Of a stretch of DNA of 64,000 nucleotides, positions 11,639 to 23,800 are shown one piece after another; position 1 is the stretch's first letter, and the number at the start of each line of letters is the position of its first letter. The DNA lies in the NCBI GenBank assembly GCA_022393335.1, contig JAJEKB010021185.1, forward strand, positions 62,001 through 126,000, read 5' to 3'. Made by a program: the position numbers and the translations under genes. This stretch comes from Macrotrachela quadricornifera (lineage: Eukaryota > Rotifera > Eurotatoria > Philodinida > Philodinidae). A model generated the notes under the pieces. That model made no database searches, had not been told where the DNA came from, and was given only the letters and a program-made list of their open reading frames with translations.

Positions 11639-12278
11639 ATTATTCTTTTACTTCTTTTCTTCTATTTTCTTATTTATAACTGATGATTCTTGAAACTTTA
11701 ATACAATAAACTCATAGAACCAATAAATCGCCAGTCACTAAAAAAACTTTAGTTATAGATTTTGTTTTTAAGAAAAGATTATATTACTTCCTAGCAAAGA
11801 TGAATCCATATTGATCTTACCACCGTTGCAACGATTTAGAAATCGAAATACAGTCAAGTGGGGGGAATCTGGATCAATTTTTGAAAAATTCATCTTATTT
11901 TCCATCGTTCTCGTCCGCTTTACGTCATGTAGATGAAATCTTTTTGCCAAAAGTAGATTGAGGTTTGTTCTGTTAAATGATGAAAGAATTTTCAAACAAT
12001 CATGTACTGTTAAAAACTTATTATAAAAAATATTGAAACCAATATCGAGCCGATCCGAGTTACCCCATGTAAGGTAATTCGAATCATCTGAGCAATTTTA
12101 TCCGAAAAATGTAGATATCAGGAAAAATAAAAATAAATGTTAGTAGTAAATATACTAGCTTTTACCAAAGAATATTTTTCTGGTTCCATCCTTGATGTTA
12201 TCGTCAAAAATAAAGAAAACAAATGCTTTGTAATTGACTTCTAGCATCGATTATACTTAGTAAAATAATGTATAGCAA
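11639..12278. other. 3' flank of GTPase gene and tRNA upstream spacer
   Basis: Holds the GTPase polyadenylation signal (AATAAA, 11705-11710). Nothing else recognisable; the minus-strand ORF at 11768-11995 has no identifiable domain. Confidence 0.4.
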
Positions 12279-12350
12279 GCGTTGGTGGTGTAACGGTTAG
12301 CATGGTTGCCTTCCAAGCAGCCGACCCGGGTTCGACTCCCGGCCAACGCA
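12279..12350 (+). tRNA. tRNA-Gly (anticodon TCC)
   Basis: A 72-nt cloverleaf. The acceptor stem GCGTTGG pairs with CCAACGC, with discriminator A at 12350. The anticodon stem GTTGC/GCAGC encloses the loop CTTCCAA, giving anticodon TCC at 12312-12314. Internal promoter boxes are present: A box around TGGTGTAACGG and B box GGTTCGACTCC. No intron and no encoded CCA. A T-rich Pol III terminator (CTCTTTTTAT) follows within about 15 nt. It reads GGA glycine codons and looks fully functional. Confidence 0.97.
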
Positions 12351-13000
12351 CTCTTCTCTTTTTATATAATTTTTCATTTATTCATTTCTATTTCTATACA
12401 AAATCAAAATATGTAATCTATCGTTTTTATACTTCATTACACCAAGTACTATTATTATTATGATATGAAATAGTTTGTTGTAATGCTTGCCATTCATATT
12501 TTTGATTTCTTGATTTCAAATAACTTCTATGGCTTCTGGCGATTTCAAATTGTTTTTTACTGTAGAACTTGGACATAGATTTATAAGATCTTGGCAAAGA
12601 GATAACAAACCTAAAAACGATCATCAACATTCGTTTATAGATGATTGCTAATACTTCTTAAATAGTCTATATGATGTAAGTTTTGATACTGAGACTGAAT
12701 ATGAAGTCAGTTTTTTTTCTATAAACACCAAAAGTCAAGATAGCGGCCAATAGTCAGTTCAAAAAACTTTAGAAATCATGTTTTCTAGAACAGCTTAATA
12801 AAATCTAATTTTAATAAGTAGCAAAATAATTTGTGAAAATACTACTAAGTCAAGATCTTGCTTACAAGATGTTTCACTAGGATAGAGTGTCTTCCATATC
12901 CATTGTTGCTAGCATAATTACACATGTAATATAAATATTTGAATTTATCTAACAATAAAGATGTTTCCGTTGTAAGTTAAATCGACTAGATACTCGAAGG
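12351..13000. other. AT-rich spacer
   Basis: No gene or repeat that I can support; the minus-strand ORF at 12427-12630 looks spurious. Confidence 0.4.
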
Positions 13001-13280
13001 TTTCACTGCTAAACTAATTAATCTGAAATATTAGGTGTCCATAGCGTAGCTAGAACTAGTTACTTGAATTTCAAAATATACAAAATTTAGATATAAAAAT
13101 GAATCAGAAAAAGTTTTCTTCACCGTTGACAGGTCAAGCCATAGTGTTGTTCAAGCTGATTGTGGAAACCTTTTCTAAATCATTTTTATATCTAAATTTC
13201 GCATATCTTGAAATTCAAATAACTTATTCTAAGTACGTTATGGACACGTAATATTTTAAATTTATTAGTTTGACAGTAAG
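13001..13280. mobile_element. Foldback MITE, about 280 bp
   Basis: The left arm (13001 to about 13120) and right arm (about 13165-13280) are inverted copies: CACTGCTAAACTAATTAATC against the reverse complement TACTGTCAAACTAATAAATT, then GTGTCCATARCGTA, TTGAATTTCAA and AATTTAGATATAAAAATGA in register. The centre is short and GC-richer. No ORF. Palindromic structure and size fit a MITE; superfamily unknown. Confidence 0.75.
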
Positions 13281-14659
13281 ATCTTTAATTTAATCAGAAT
13301 ATGTTCAATCTTCTTGAGTTACAACACACACGTTGATAGTAAGTCAAATTTTTAATAATTCAAAATATTGCGAAGATTTAATTAGTAGTTGGGAAAATAT
13401 TCACTAAAATGTATTGTCAATAGTGACATGTAATCTGCTTTTACAAACGAAATAGTAAAATTACAATTGAAAAGCAAACGTATCAAGAAGATTTTTTTTT
13501 TAAGTATTTGTTTTTGAGAGATGTTTAACTCTCATATTTTATTGATTGATATGTACGTAATTGAAAAATTAAGAAGGATATACTTTATCGAAATGTTAAT
13601 AAAAATCGATAGTCATATGTGCACAACATGCATTAATCTGCTTCTTCTAATCAATAAAATTAATTTATTTCGCATTATCAAAAACAATGTATCAAAATTA
13701 GTATCAATTTTTCATTTATTGAAGAATTAGATTGGATGCTTGCTTACTTTAAAATAATGAAGCTTAAAAGTATTATTTGTGTCCTAGAAATAATAAGAAG
13801 AAATATTGTTACAATATTCTTTTATTTTTGTTCTTATCAAGTGAATAGAATTAATTTGTAGAATTCATTCTTCTAGTGTTCATTCGTAATAGTTAAAATT
13901 TTGATTGATCGATTACTATATGTCATTCTATCTCAAACCAAGAAATATTCATTTTGTTGCTATAAATAATTTATTTTAATGACTAGCGTCAATCACTACA
14001 ACTACCATTCAACATTCAGATAAAATTTCAATTGAAGCTTCTTAATTTCGTTAAAAACTATTTTTAAATCAGTTATAAAGATTCGTCATCAATCATGGTT
14101 CGTTTTCTACATTAAACATGTTTGTAAAAGTGCTTCGATAGAATAAAAGTAAAGTAAAATGCACTATTTATTATGATTAATTATCAATTGTTCTTGTTTG
14201 TTTAAATCTAGAAATGTCTATTAAATTTAAAAGCAAATTTATCGATAATATTTGAAACTTTAAAAATTATTAGATGTATAACATGTTAACTACGTAGTAT
14301 CATAGTCATATTTGATGGATGGGACTATTTCAAAAAAATATTCCTTTTTTTTGTAGAATAACACCTCAGAATGATGACTAGACTTTGATTTAGTTATATA
14401 AATATAATGAACTTCTTATATATCTCGGTATGTTTCCATTATATTTTTTTTTCTTTGTCGGATGCCGTTAAGATAATTATAATCTGTACACGTTCTATAG
14501 AAGAAAAAGTATATTAATTCTTAAAAAAAAAGGTAACTAAGATATCATATGGTGAACAATATCGTGCAAAAAAATTCTATTGAATGTTAGAAATCATTTG
14601 AACTGTTCGATATTAAACATTATCTGTAGAATAAATAGATTAAAATATTTTCATTTAGG
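13281..14659. other. AT-rich spacer
   Basis: No supportable gene. The ORF at 13521-13730 is low-complexity and unlike any family I know. Confidence 0.4.
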
Positions 14660-14908
14660 CTGGATAAATACTAGTAACATAAATAATGCACGATATTGGC
14701 ATATAGCATCTGTTTTAACAAATGGAAAAGTGTTAGTTACTGATGAATATGATGTTGCCACTCTAAATAGTAGTGAACTGTATGATCCATCAAAATGAGT
14801 TTGGACAACTGTTGGTAATATGAATAATGGACGATATAAGCACACATCAACTATATTAACAAATGGAAAAGTATTAATTGCTGGTGGATACAACAACGAT
14901 GCTATATG
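14660..14908 (+). pseudogene. Kelch-repeat protein fragment
   Basis: After a TTTCATTTAG acceptor-like site (ending about 14659) the frame reads two kelch-type blades: ARYWHIASVLTNGKVLVT, LNSSELYDPS, then WTTVGNMNNGRYKHTSTILT and NGKVLIAGGY. The repeated ARY.H.AS.LTNGKVL pattern with ELYDPS is typical of kelch/galactose-oxidase-type propellers. A TGA at 14796-14798 splits the blades, and a second TGA follows GGYNNDAI. A propeller needs five to seven blades; only about two survive and none are seen downstream. It is an orphan fragment of a decayed gene. Function of the parent is unknown. Confidence 0.7.
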
Positions 14909-15744
14909 ATCGCTTAACACTTGCGCTTTCTGTAGATTTTTAAAAGATTGGTTGATTTATTTCGTCTTTTCATATTAAAAACATGTATATTTGTTGTTTA
15001 TTGATAAAATGTGATCTTCTTCTGGGACAGCCAAATATTTAATACAATGTTTGTCTGCGAGTTTTGGCAAGTCGGCAAAGTTCTTTTGATAATATATATG
15101 CGATAACAATTTAGTACATCATTGAAAAAGATGCAACAGTTATAATTTAAGGCAATGTATCTATAATATTTTTGTTAATTCAAGTTGAAAATAAGAACAA
15201 ATTGAAAATGATTCAAGTAAAAGAAATGTCAAAAAACATATTATTAACTAGTTAATGCTTTTCATCGAAAATAAAGATAGGATACATTCTCAAGAGCCAT
15301 GAAGATAATCAGCTTGGTTATTCTATAGAGCACATATACATCATGTTTGCAACAAAAAAAATGAAAAGAACTTCATAAAAGTTGCTATACAAATACTATG
15401 GGGATATATTTTCATTTATGATTGAATTTCAAAGCAAAATATCGAAACTCTGATAATTTTAAAGGATATTTCGACAGTTGAGCCCTTATTGTATTTGTCA
15501 CCTTCCTAGATCTTTGATATTCACTCAATGTATTAGTATTATCTTTTCCAGGAATTTGTAATCACTCTCTATTTGTTTCATGATATCCATTTCTTTTCTG
15601 TATTCATGTATTCGTTCATCGCTCTGATCTATAAGTAGACCGGTTATAAATCAGATAAAGCATGTGATAAACAACTATGTTCATCACCTCCTATCCAGTC
15701 GTCACTACTGCTTCTATCCTAATCTATTACTTTTATTACATAAT
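14909..15744. other. AT-rich spacer
   Basis: Nothing recognised apart from ordinary low-complexity sequence. Confidence 0.4.
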
Positions 15745-15882
15745 ACTAATTGTAAAATCCTCCAGAAGTCAAATCAACGTCTATTTGATGGTTTTGTTTA
15801 TCGACGTGCTAAAACATTTAAAACCATCTGGCGTTATGGTCAAAATAATTATGCAGGTCTGCGGGAACTTAATAATGAATGA
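15745..15882 (+). pseudogene. Degenerate FLYWCH zinc-finger fragment
   Basis: The frame reads LFDGFVYRRAKTFKTIW, then RYGQNNYAGLRE and a TGA. Spacing matches the FLYWCH finger, where W-x-C and C-x-G carry zinc ligands; here both cysteine positions read Tyr (TAT), a single-base change from TGT. FLYWCH fingers often precede MULE transposase domains, and a MULE relic lies at 55.4-56.7 kb, but nothing transposase-like follows here. Identification rests on about 35 residues. Confidence 0.45.
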
Positions 15883-17848
15883 AAAATTGCAGGCGTGACA
15901 AGTAAAACTAAGAAAACATGCAAAATATGAACGTTTGAATGAACAATTACAACAATTAGTTTCTTCTTTTCATTTGATTACAAGAGATGTATATTTTGAA
16001 ATAGCAAAAGCACTGTTCAATTTTTAATATGATTGTTACTGTATTCAAAATAAATTTATTTTCTTGTGTTTTCTAATTCTTCTTTATGTTGGGAGCTCAA
16101 TTGTCGAGGCTCAACTGTCGAATCACTGCTGAAAACGTGATCTCGGATCTTTTTTTGCAACCGCTAATATATACGGGATAAACAACAGTTGCACATGCAC
16201 CAGTAAATACTAAATCTTTTAAAAGTAATTACTGAACAGAGACTAAATTTTTACTAATCAAAGCGTTACTTTCTGTTGACCTTAAAAAGCATTATTTGCT
16301 GACCAAAAAAAAAATTTTTTTTACCGATCAAAATAAAATGACCATTTGTTTTAAAATACTAATCAATTAAATGCATGCCTTCTATGAAACACCATATGAA
16401 GAGAGTGTTGAAATAGATAGGGAGAGAAATTTTGGCCGACTACTCCTCCTCTTCAGATCGTGACCGACAAGGCCAAACATTACAGAGTACACATCATTAT
16501 AAGCCATTGCCAGAGCATTTTTTATATTTTCAAGCAAAAACTTATTGAAAAATATCTGTTTTCTCATCAAGATTTTCTGCAAAGTCATAGATGTGTAACA
16601 ATTGTTCAATAATACTCAATAAATGATTAATCATATTCAAGAATCTAACGAAATTTTTACGCTACATCAAATAACTTCCTAGGAGATAGGATGGTTTCAT
16701 TTTTACATTCGCAAAAAGATTATATATCAACTTGATATCGACTGATATGTCTCAGAATTCAAGATTCATATTTATTCGACGTATGAAAACACAGAAAGAT
16801 AATCCGAAGGAAAAGTTCGCTGTATTTTTCATGAACTAATCTTTTCAATCGAAGATAAACTTGAAGTTAATTAATATTATATACTTTCGATCTATTCGTA
16901 GATCATTAATATTCACAAGTTTTTGAAATTTTTTAATAATTTCATAAGAATATCTTCATATTATTGATGATTCTTCAGAAGGTTATCAGATTTAAAAGAT
17001 ATATATTGAATATTTGAAAAATAAACATTATTTTTTTTCTGCTAGTTGTTCAGATTTAAAACATTCATCAATATTCAGTCGTTGAATTCTTTTATTTAAT
17101 ATATCAACTAACTAACTATTCATATTTCAAATGGGATAACGATCCTACTAGAAGTATTCCTATTCTATTAAACCTACTTGCCATAGCTCTGGATAAGATA
17201 GTACCGAGACTAGCAACTAACATTCAATTAACTTACAAATAGTTCATCTGTAAGAGTTTTGATTTATTTATATAGTCCTTTTTACTATTCTACAATGCAC
17301 CTTTTACATCCTAGTCTCATCTATAAATCTAATGACCACAATCTTGTTTCATTTATACTGGTATTTGTGCTAAGCACGAAAAAGTGATACAGATTTATTA
17401 TGAGCGTAATGAAGAAAACAAATTTTCCTTATGCATAGGTTATCATCTATGTCATTAAGTCGTAATCTACGGTGTTTTCACAATTTATCAAAAGGGTCTT
17501 AAATGACAATAGATAAGTTTAAAACGATATTTGAGTGTAATTTCGTTAACTTCTAACATAATTTGTAATATTCTCATCAGAGAATTTAAAAAATTCTCCG
17601 AGACTCCAAAGGACTTCACCGAATTCCATTGGAATGGAATCGGCTGTTTTCTCCTTGTTTGATATACATTTCACTTTCTTTTTGTGCATAAGCAAACTCT
17701 TAACGAGTACTTTAATTTTGAATAAATAACACGAAGCGCGTCAGACAATTAAACTCTGCATTGTATTTATTAATGAAAGGCACTTATATAAAAAAGAAAT
17801 TTAGTTTATCTTGATTAAAAATCGATTGCTGAAGAACAAGAGTTGGAA
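15883..17848. other. AT-rich spacer downstream of the NACHT gene
   Basis: No gene supported. A short patch at about 17580-17645 (GACTCCAAAGG, ACTTCACCGAATTCCA) resembles the nonamer and terminal sequence of the foldback element at 3.9-5.5 kb. A minus-strand AATAAA lies at 17766-17771, about 78 nt beyond the NACHT stop codon. Confidence 0.45.
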
Positions 17849-20800
17849 TTAACAGATTGGATTCGTCTGTTCGTTCCAGGAGAAAGTCAGTCTGTTTTCG
17901 ATTGATTCTCTATTCAGATTCTCAATTTCTCTATCAAATTCTTCATAAATATCACTCTTCGTAAAGAATGTTTCATAATAGTTCATTGAAGATCGTTGTT
18001 CATAGCAACTAAGATTCAATAATAAGTCTAAAATATCTTCAATGCTCCACCAATCATGACCGTCGCCATACATCGCATTATTGATCACTAGCGAGACTCG
18101 TTGGTGCACTTCCAGCGAAGATATATTATTCATCTGAGTGAGATGTTGCAATACACGTAAAACATTTTTCATTTTGATATTAGATGTTTCGAAATCTAAT
18201 AATTTGAACAGTTCTTCAACAGTATCTCTATCAGATACTTGTTTAAGGCCAATTAAATAGTCTTTCCAGTGCTCATCGTTGATCCATTCAAACATATCAA
18301 CAAGTTCGACTGTAAGCGCACCAAAATTAGCATAAAGTTCTAGTAATGATTGAGCATCTTCTGGATTATTCTTGCAATGGAGTGCAAGCTGTGTTTTGAG
18401 TTCACTTTCACCAAAAGAACTTCTGTTTACTGCATAGCAAAATTTTTCGTGTTCGCTTTTAATGAACTGTAACGCTAATTTAACATAGTTAGGTACAGGA
18501 TCAGAAAGATAATTGCTATTGTTTTTCTTACACAAATAATTGTATAGATCAATCAAAAATGTTTCAATAAGCTCAGTAAAATATGTTTTTAAGTGATCAA
18601 TAATCTCATCATTTTCAACTTTCATGCGTAATTTATTCCTCAGTTCATATAAAGATTGTTGTATGAGTATCTTATATTTCATTTCAGGTGTTATATATTG
18701 CTTGTTACTAAACCATGTTGATACTGCGCTGAATGTGATATTCGAATGTTCCAAGAAAACTAAACAGAAAACAGCTCTAATAGAGATAATCTCTGAAGAT
18801 GATGTCTCGAATAGGACAATAAGCATTTGTTTGATATCGTTAGAAATACTTTTATTCCTTTCATATTGCTGCAACGTCAATAAGTAATTACCGTAAGCCA
18901 ATAGGCAACCTGCTAAAACATTTTCTGGATATATATTCCATGAACAAATCATTTTCTCTAAGTTGTTAATAGCATCATTTAGAATAAAAATATGATGTTC
19001 ATATATATCCACATTAATGAACAACGAATTGAGAGCATTAACAATCGCTTGTTGAACACGAGGAAACCGGTTATCGTGAAGAAACGTCAAAATATATTTG
19101 TATAATTTTATCGAAAACTTTTTTTTTACTTTCCTATATTCGATTGAACTCTCGATACTCCATTTAATAACGACGGCAATATATTCCTCTTTGATAGTAT
19201 TTTCAATTTCAATTCGTTGGTTGATAAATAGTTCAAGATGTTCTACAAGATAAAGCTGCAAATCGTTTGAACACATATTAAACATCAATAAAAATGGTTT
19301 AGCTGAGATCTCAGGTGGTTTATGCAGAGTTAAAATGATTTGTTCAAGTTCCAAATTTAGGATCAAATCAAAAATTTCTTGTCGATCAATCCAATCAGAA
19401 ATCTTTGAAGAATAACGAATAGTTTGATTTATCATAATCAGAATTTGACGAACGCCCTTTAAATCAACAGGTGGTGATGACAGCATATGTTGCACAAGAA
19501 ATTTCCAATGAGATTCACTGTTGGTAAGAAACATTTCATTGACGATATTTATTAAATGTGGAATAACTGTACCATTGATAATCAGTTGAAATGCAGCATA
19601 CTGTGCAAAAAATCTTAAATTTTTATTTACGCTATACTGAAGCCACTTTTCAATAACCGGAAAAGCTTTACTTTCAATGATTGTGCAAAGACATAAGTCA
19701 TCAATAATTTGACGAAGCTCTTCTTTATTTAATATTTGCAAATTATTCGTGATCCATGTTGCCACTCTATAGGTCATTATTTTGTCATTTTTCGACGAAT
19801 CATTCCATAGTTGTCTTAGTTCTATCAGTGATGATACTTGTGTGTTGTAATGATTATTAGTATACATGTTTAGAATTTGAGCATCAAACGCTAATTCAGC
19901 TAAATACATAGATGAGAGAAGAATACTATTTGATGAATCAAATGATGATGCGTTTGTAAAATATCGATGGAAGACTACTGAATTGAATTGAAGCAGATCA
20001 GATAAATTGCTCGTTCGTTTGGTGAATTCTGATAAATAATATGAAAGATCGGAGTTGTTAAGCTGTTGTAATGCAATGTATACTGCTTCTTGAACTAGAT
20101 CGTGTTGGTCTTCGATAGTTTTATTCAATTTTTCACCGATTATGTTAGCCATGTTTTGAAAAGGTACTGGAAAGAGTCGACGTACATTATGACATCGCAC
20201 AAATAAAAGAGTTGATTGCAGTAATGACAAACGTGGAAGCAAAGACTGCAGTGTGTCAATCATTTCATATCTCAGTTCATCCCGTTGTTCTTCATTAAAA
20301 ATTAATGGATCCTTCATCTCTAGGATAATGTTCAAAGCAATGATTCGTAAAACTGAATCATGTATATTTTTTATTGCAAACTGTACTATGCTACTTTCGG
20401 TAGAATTGATATTGATTTCTTTTCTTGCTTGATATTTGCGAGAACGAGATTGAGCTTGAAGAAGTCTGGCAAGAGAAATGGATGCTGCAAAAAGTTTCAC
20501 ATCTTGCTTTTCAGTTTGCACTGTCTTTTCTACCTCATAAATACGTTCACGTTCCACAATGATAAGTGTTTCCCAATTTTTCGGTGGATCAGTAAGGAAT
20601 GAATAAAATAATTTATGATCTTTCATCGCTTTTAAAAACTGTTTACAATCTTGGTTGAAGAATTCAGTATGAGAATACTTTTCCCAAAAGAGAGCTGTAG
20701 CATAGTTTTCTAGCATATACTCTTTTAATAATAGTTGCAATGTTGGTACAGCAAGACAGGAATTCAAATCATCCATATTGACATCTTCCACATACGTTAA

Positions 20801-23800
20801 ACAATGTGATAAGAACATGACTAGCGATGAATCTGTACTGTTAGTTGAAACAATAGTCGTGCAGTAATACAACGGCTGTAAGGATTGTGGTAGAAAGTTG
20901 AGCAAGAAGAGTGGTCTCTTTTGTAACATCTCCAGTGGATGAATATTCTTTGCGATTTCATCTAGCTTTTTCTCGCTAATAAGGTGGATAAATTCTGGCT
21001 GGGATCGAAAATATCGGCTGATATTCTTTTCACGAGAAATGTCACGACTGAGCCAGTTCGACAAATCCCACAAGCCTAGTTTCTTCCATGCAGCAGCACA
21101 TGCTACCGAGAACGATATGCATTGTTTATCAAATTGATTTGACTGTGAGAAGAAAACTTTCATGATGGATTCGACTTCAGATTTAATGAAGGATGTGTCA
21201 AACTGTGGTTTGGAAGAAGTTTGAAAGCGCGCACATGATTTCTTTAAATAGAACCATGTTCGTACGAATCTCTCCAGAGCCATTGGTAATGCTTGATATC
21301 CATCATATTTTTTAAAAATCAATGGTTGCGAAAGTCCTTGCAAACAGATTAATGCAGTAAAAGTATCAACAATATCAACTGAAGTATCTGATGGTGAAGA
21401 TTGTTCGATAACACTCTCATATTGCTTAATGAGTCTGTCAATTTTAATTAGATGAGATTCTTCGTTATTATCAAAGTATTTCACAACTGAAGCTAAAATT
21501 GAAGATTCACGATACCAGTGTTTTGAAGAGAAAAAATGAATCTTAATTTTAAGTCCCTCATTTTTGAGATCTATTCCGCCGCTTACTGCAATAATAATAG
21601 AAAGTATTAAAGGATGAATGTTGGAGGAACGGATCTTGTATGACAGAATATGCAAGGAGAAATCCGTGTTAAAGATATGAGCAGATATGTTATTGAATGC
21701 CATTGTTCGTCGTAAAGTTTGATCGATAATGAACTCGGCGAATGAACTTACATTGCTTAACGACCACAGTTGTTGACAGACAACAGGTGGTATGGATTTA
21801 AAAGGAAACAGGATCTTAAAAGAATTGCCGTACCTTTCTATTGGGAAAGATTGACAAAATTTGTAAATACATTCGTCATCTTTCAAATACGATTGCATCC
21901 ACTCTATTATAAAGTTTTCAGGCAACTGAAATAATTTGTGTATGAAATGGATCCTTGTAAGAAACTTGGATGGACGATTGAATAAATTGTTGAGTGCCAT
22001 AAAGATGACTGCCTTTGAAGGTAATATTTGCAGTTCATTGATGGCATCGAAGAAAAACAACGTCCCAAATGGTATTGCATATTGATTAGTTGAAACATTA
22101 AGTATATTGCAAAGTTTTTCATAATCATCTAACGACCATTTCCAACTGATCCAGCCAACAGTCAAGAGAAGTGACTCTCGGAAACGAGGATTAATAATAA
22201 ATGAAAGAATGCGATTCGCAATATCATCGATAGAAGAACCTCTTACAAGAGACTGTGCAACAAAATATTCTTGAAATAATAAATGTGAAAAACCAAACAC
22301 TTGTAAACCTCTTTCAGTTGCAATACCAACATTGGACTGTAGCAGAGGTATTAACTTATTCACATATTCGTGCAGTTTCACTCGATTATTTAAGAAACCA
22401 TGTTGGTTTAAAGTGAAGCAACATAAACGTTTCATGTCAAATGCATCTATAAGACCAGACGGTGAATTCAAATGAAGATAAGTGGCAAGATTAATCAACA
22501 AACTAGTTAATACACTTTCTGAAATGGTTGGCTCTTGGTTTCTCCAGAGGCGCATTGCTGTTTGAACAGTGTGGTCATACACTTCCATTCTGGATTTGGG
22601 ATGAAATTCATTGACTGATTGATAAATAGACGTGCAAAGTAAAGATAATAGAAAAGGGTTTGGCATTAATAAGGATGACATATTCTTAAATAATGCTGCT
22701 ACAGCATTGTTTCGTTTGTCTGATAAAATTTCTATTATTTTCTCGTCAAGTTTAATTCCTTCGTTTAGTAAATTACCATGTATAACTCTTTCAACCTGCA
22801 ACATCCACTTCTTCACAAATTTCTGTACTTCTTGATAGTCCTTGAATAACAATGAATAGTGCTGGATGAAGGGACCATTCAGTGGATTGAGTTGATAGCC
22901 GGTAATGCGACTCGTGATAATTATCTGGTTGCCACAAGATTTGTATGGTGGTTGCGTTTCAATAGCATTTTTATAAAATGAACTTGAACTGTAGATTCTA
23001 TAATCGAATGCTGAAATAAAATCAGGTGCACGTACATATTCATCAATAAACTTTTTAACAAGATCAATAATTTTCCCTTTTTGTCCGATCTCAGGAATTT
23101 CATCAAGCCCGTCTAGAAGGATCAAAGCGTGGCCATGACATATTAACTCCTTAAACACATTGCTACCTTCATTATGACAATAACGTTCTGAAAACCAGGT
23201 GTGTTCACCAATATAATCCATTAATGTTTTTGTCGGATGTTGGCCAATCCATACAGCAAATTCACCGATTCGAATCAAAATAGGAATACGTACTAAAATG
23301 GTACTCTTTTCTTCCAAAACTGCTACTATATTACCACGAAGAGTTGCTTCAGCAGAGATACACGTAATCCATCGGAGAAGGGTTGTTTTTGCACTCCCTG
23401 GATCACCCAACATGACAATCCATCGATTGTGCCTAAGTGCATTCCCAATGGTCTCAAACGTTCCGGACCCATTCGTTTCTATTTGTTTGAGTGACGGTTG
23501 AAAGTTAAGAAGATCATTATTGACTTTCTCATACGAAGTATTATATGTAGCAAACAGAGAATCCAAACTTCGTAACGAATTACCTAAGGAAACAGGGGTT
23601 ATCGCAATGTATTTTAACTTTTCTTTAAGACGCTTTTGACTTTTTGAACTAAGAGAAGATTGTGTTACTCCATAAACTGCATAAAGAAAATCATTTATAT
23701 TCTCGATTAGATCATGCAATGGTATTTTTGAATGCAGGGAAATACATTTCTGAAGATACTCTTCGAAAAACTTCTTTTGTTCGCAAAATAGTTGATGTAA

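Noticed and set aside
15677..15898. Overlapping frame to the FLYWCH fragment
   Set aside because: No known domain and it overlaps a frame with a better family match.
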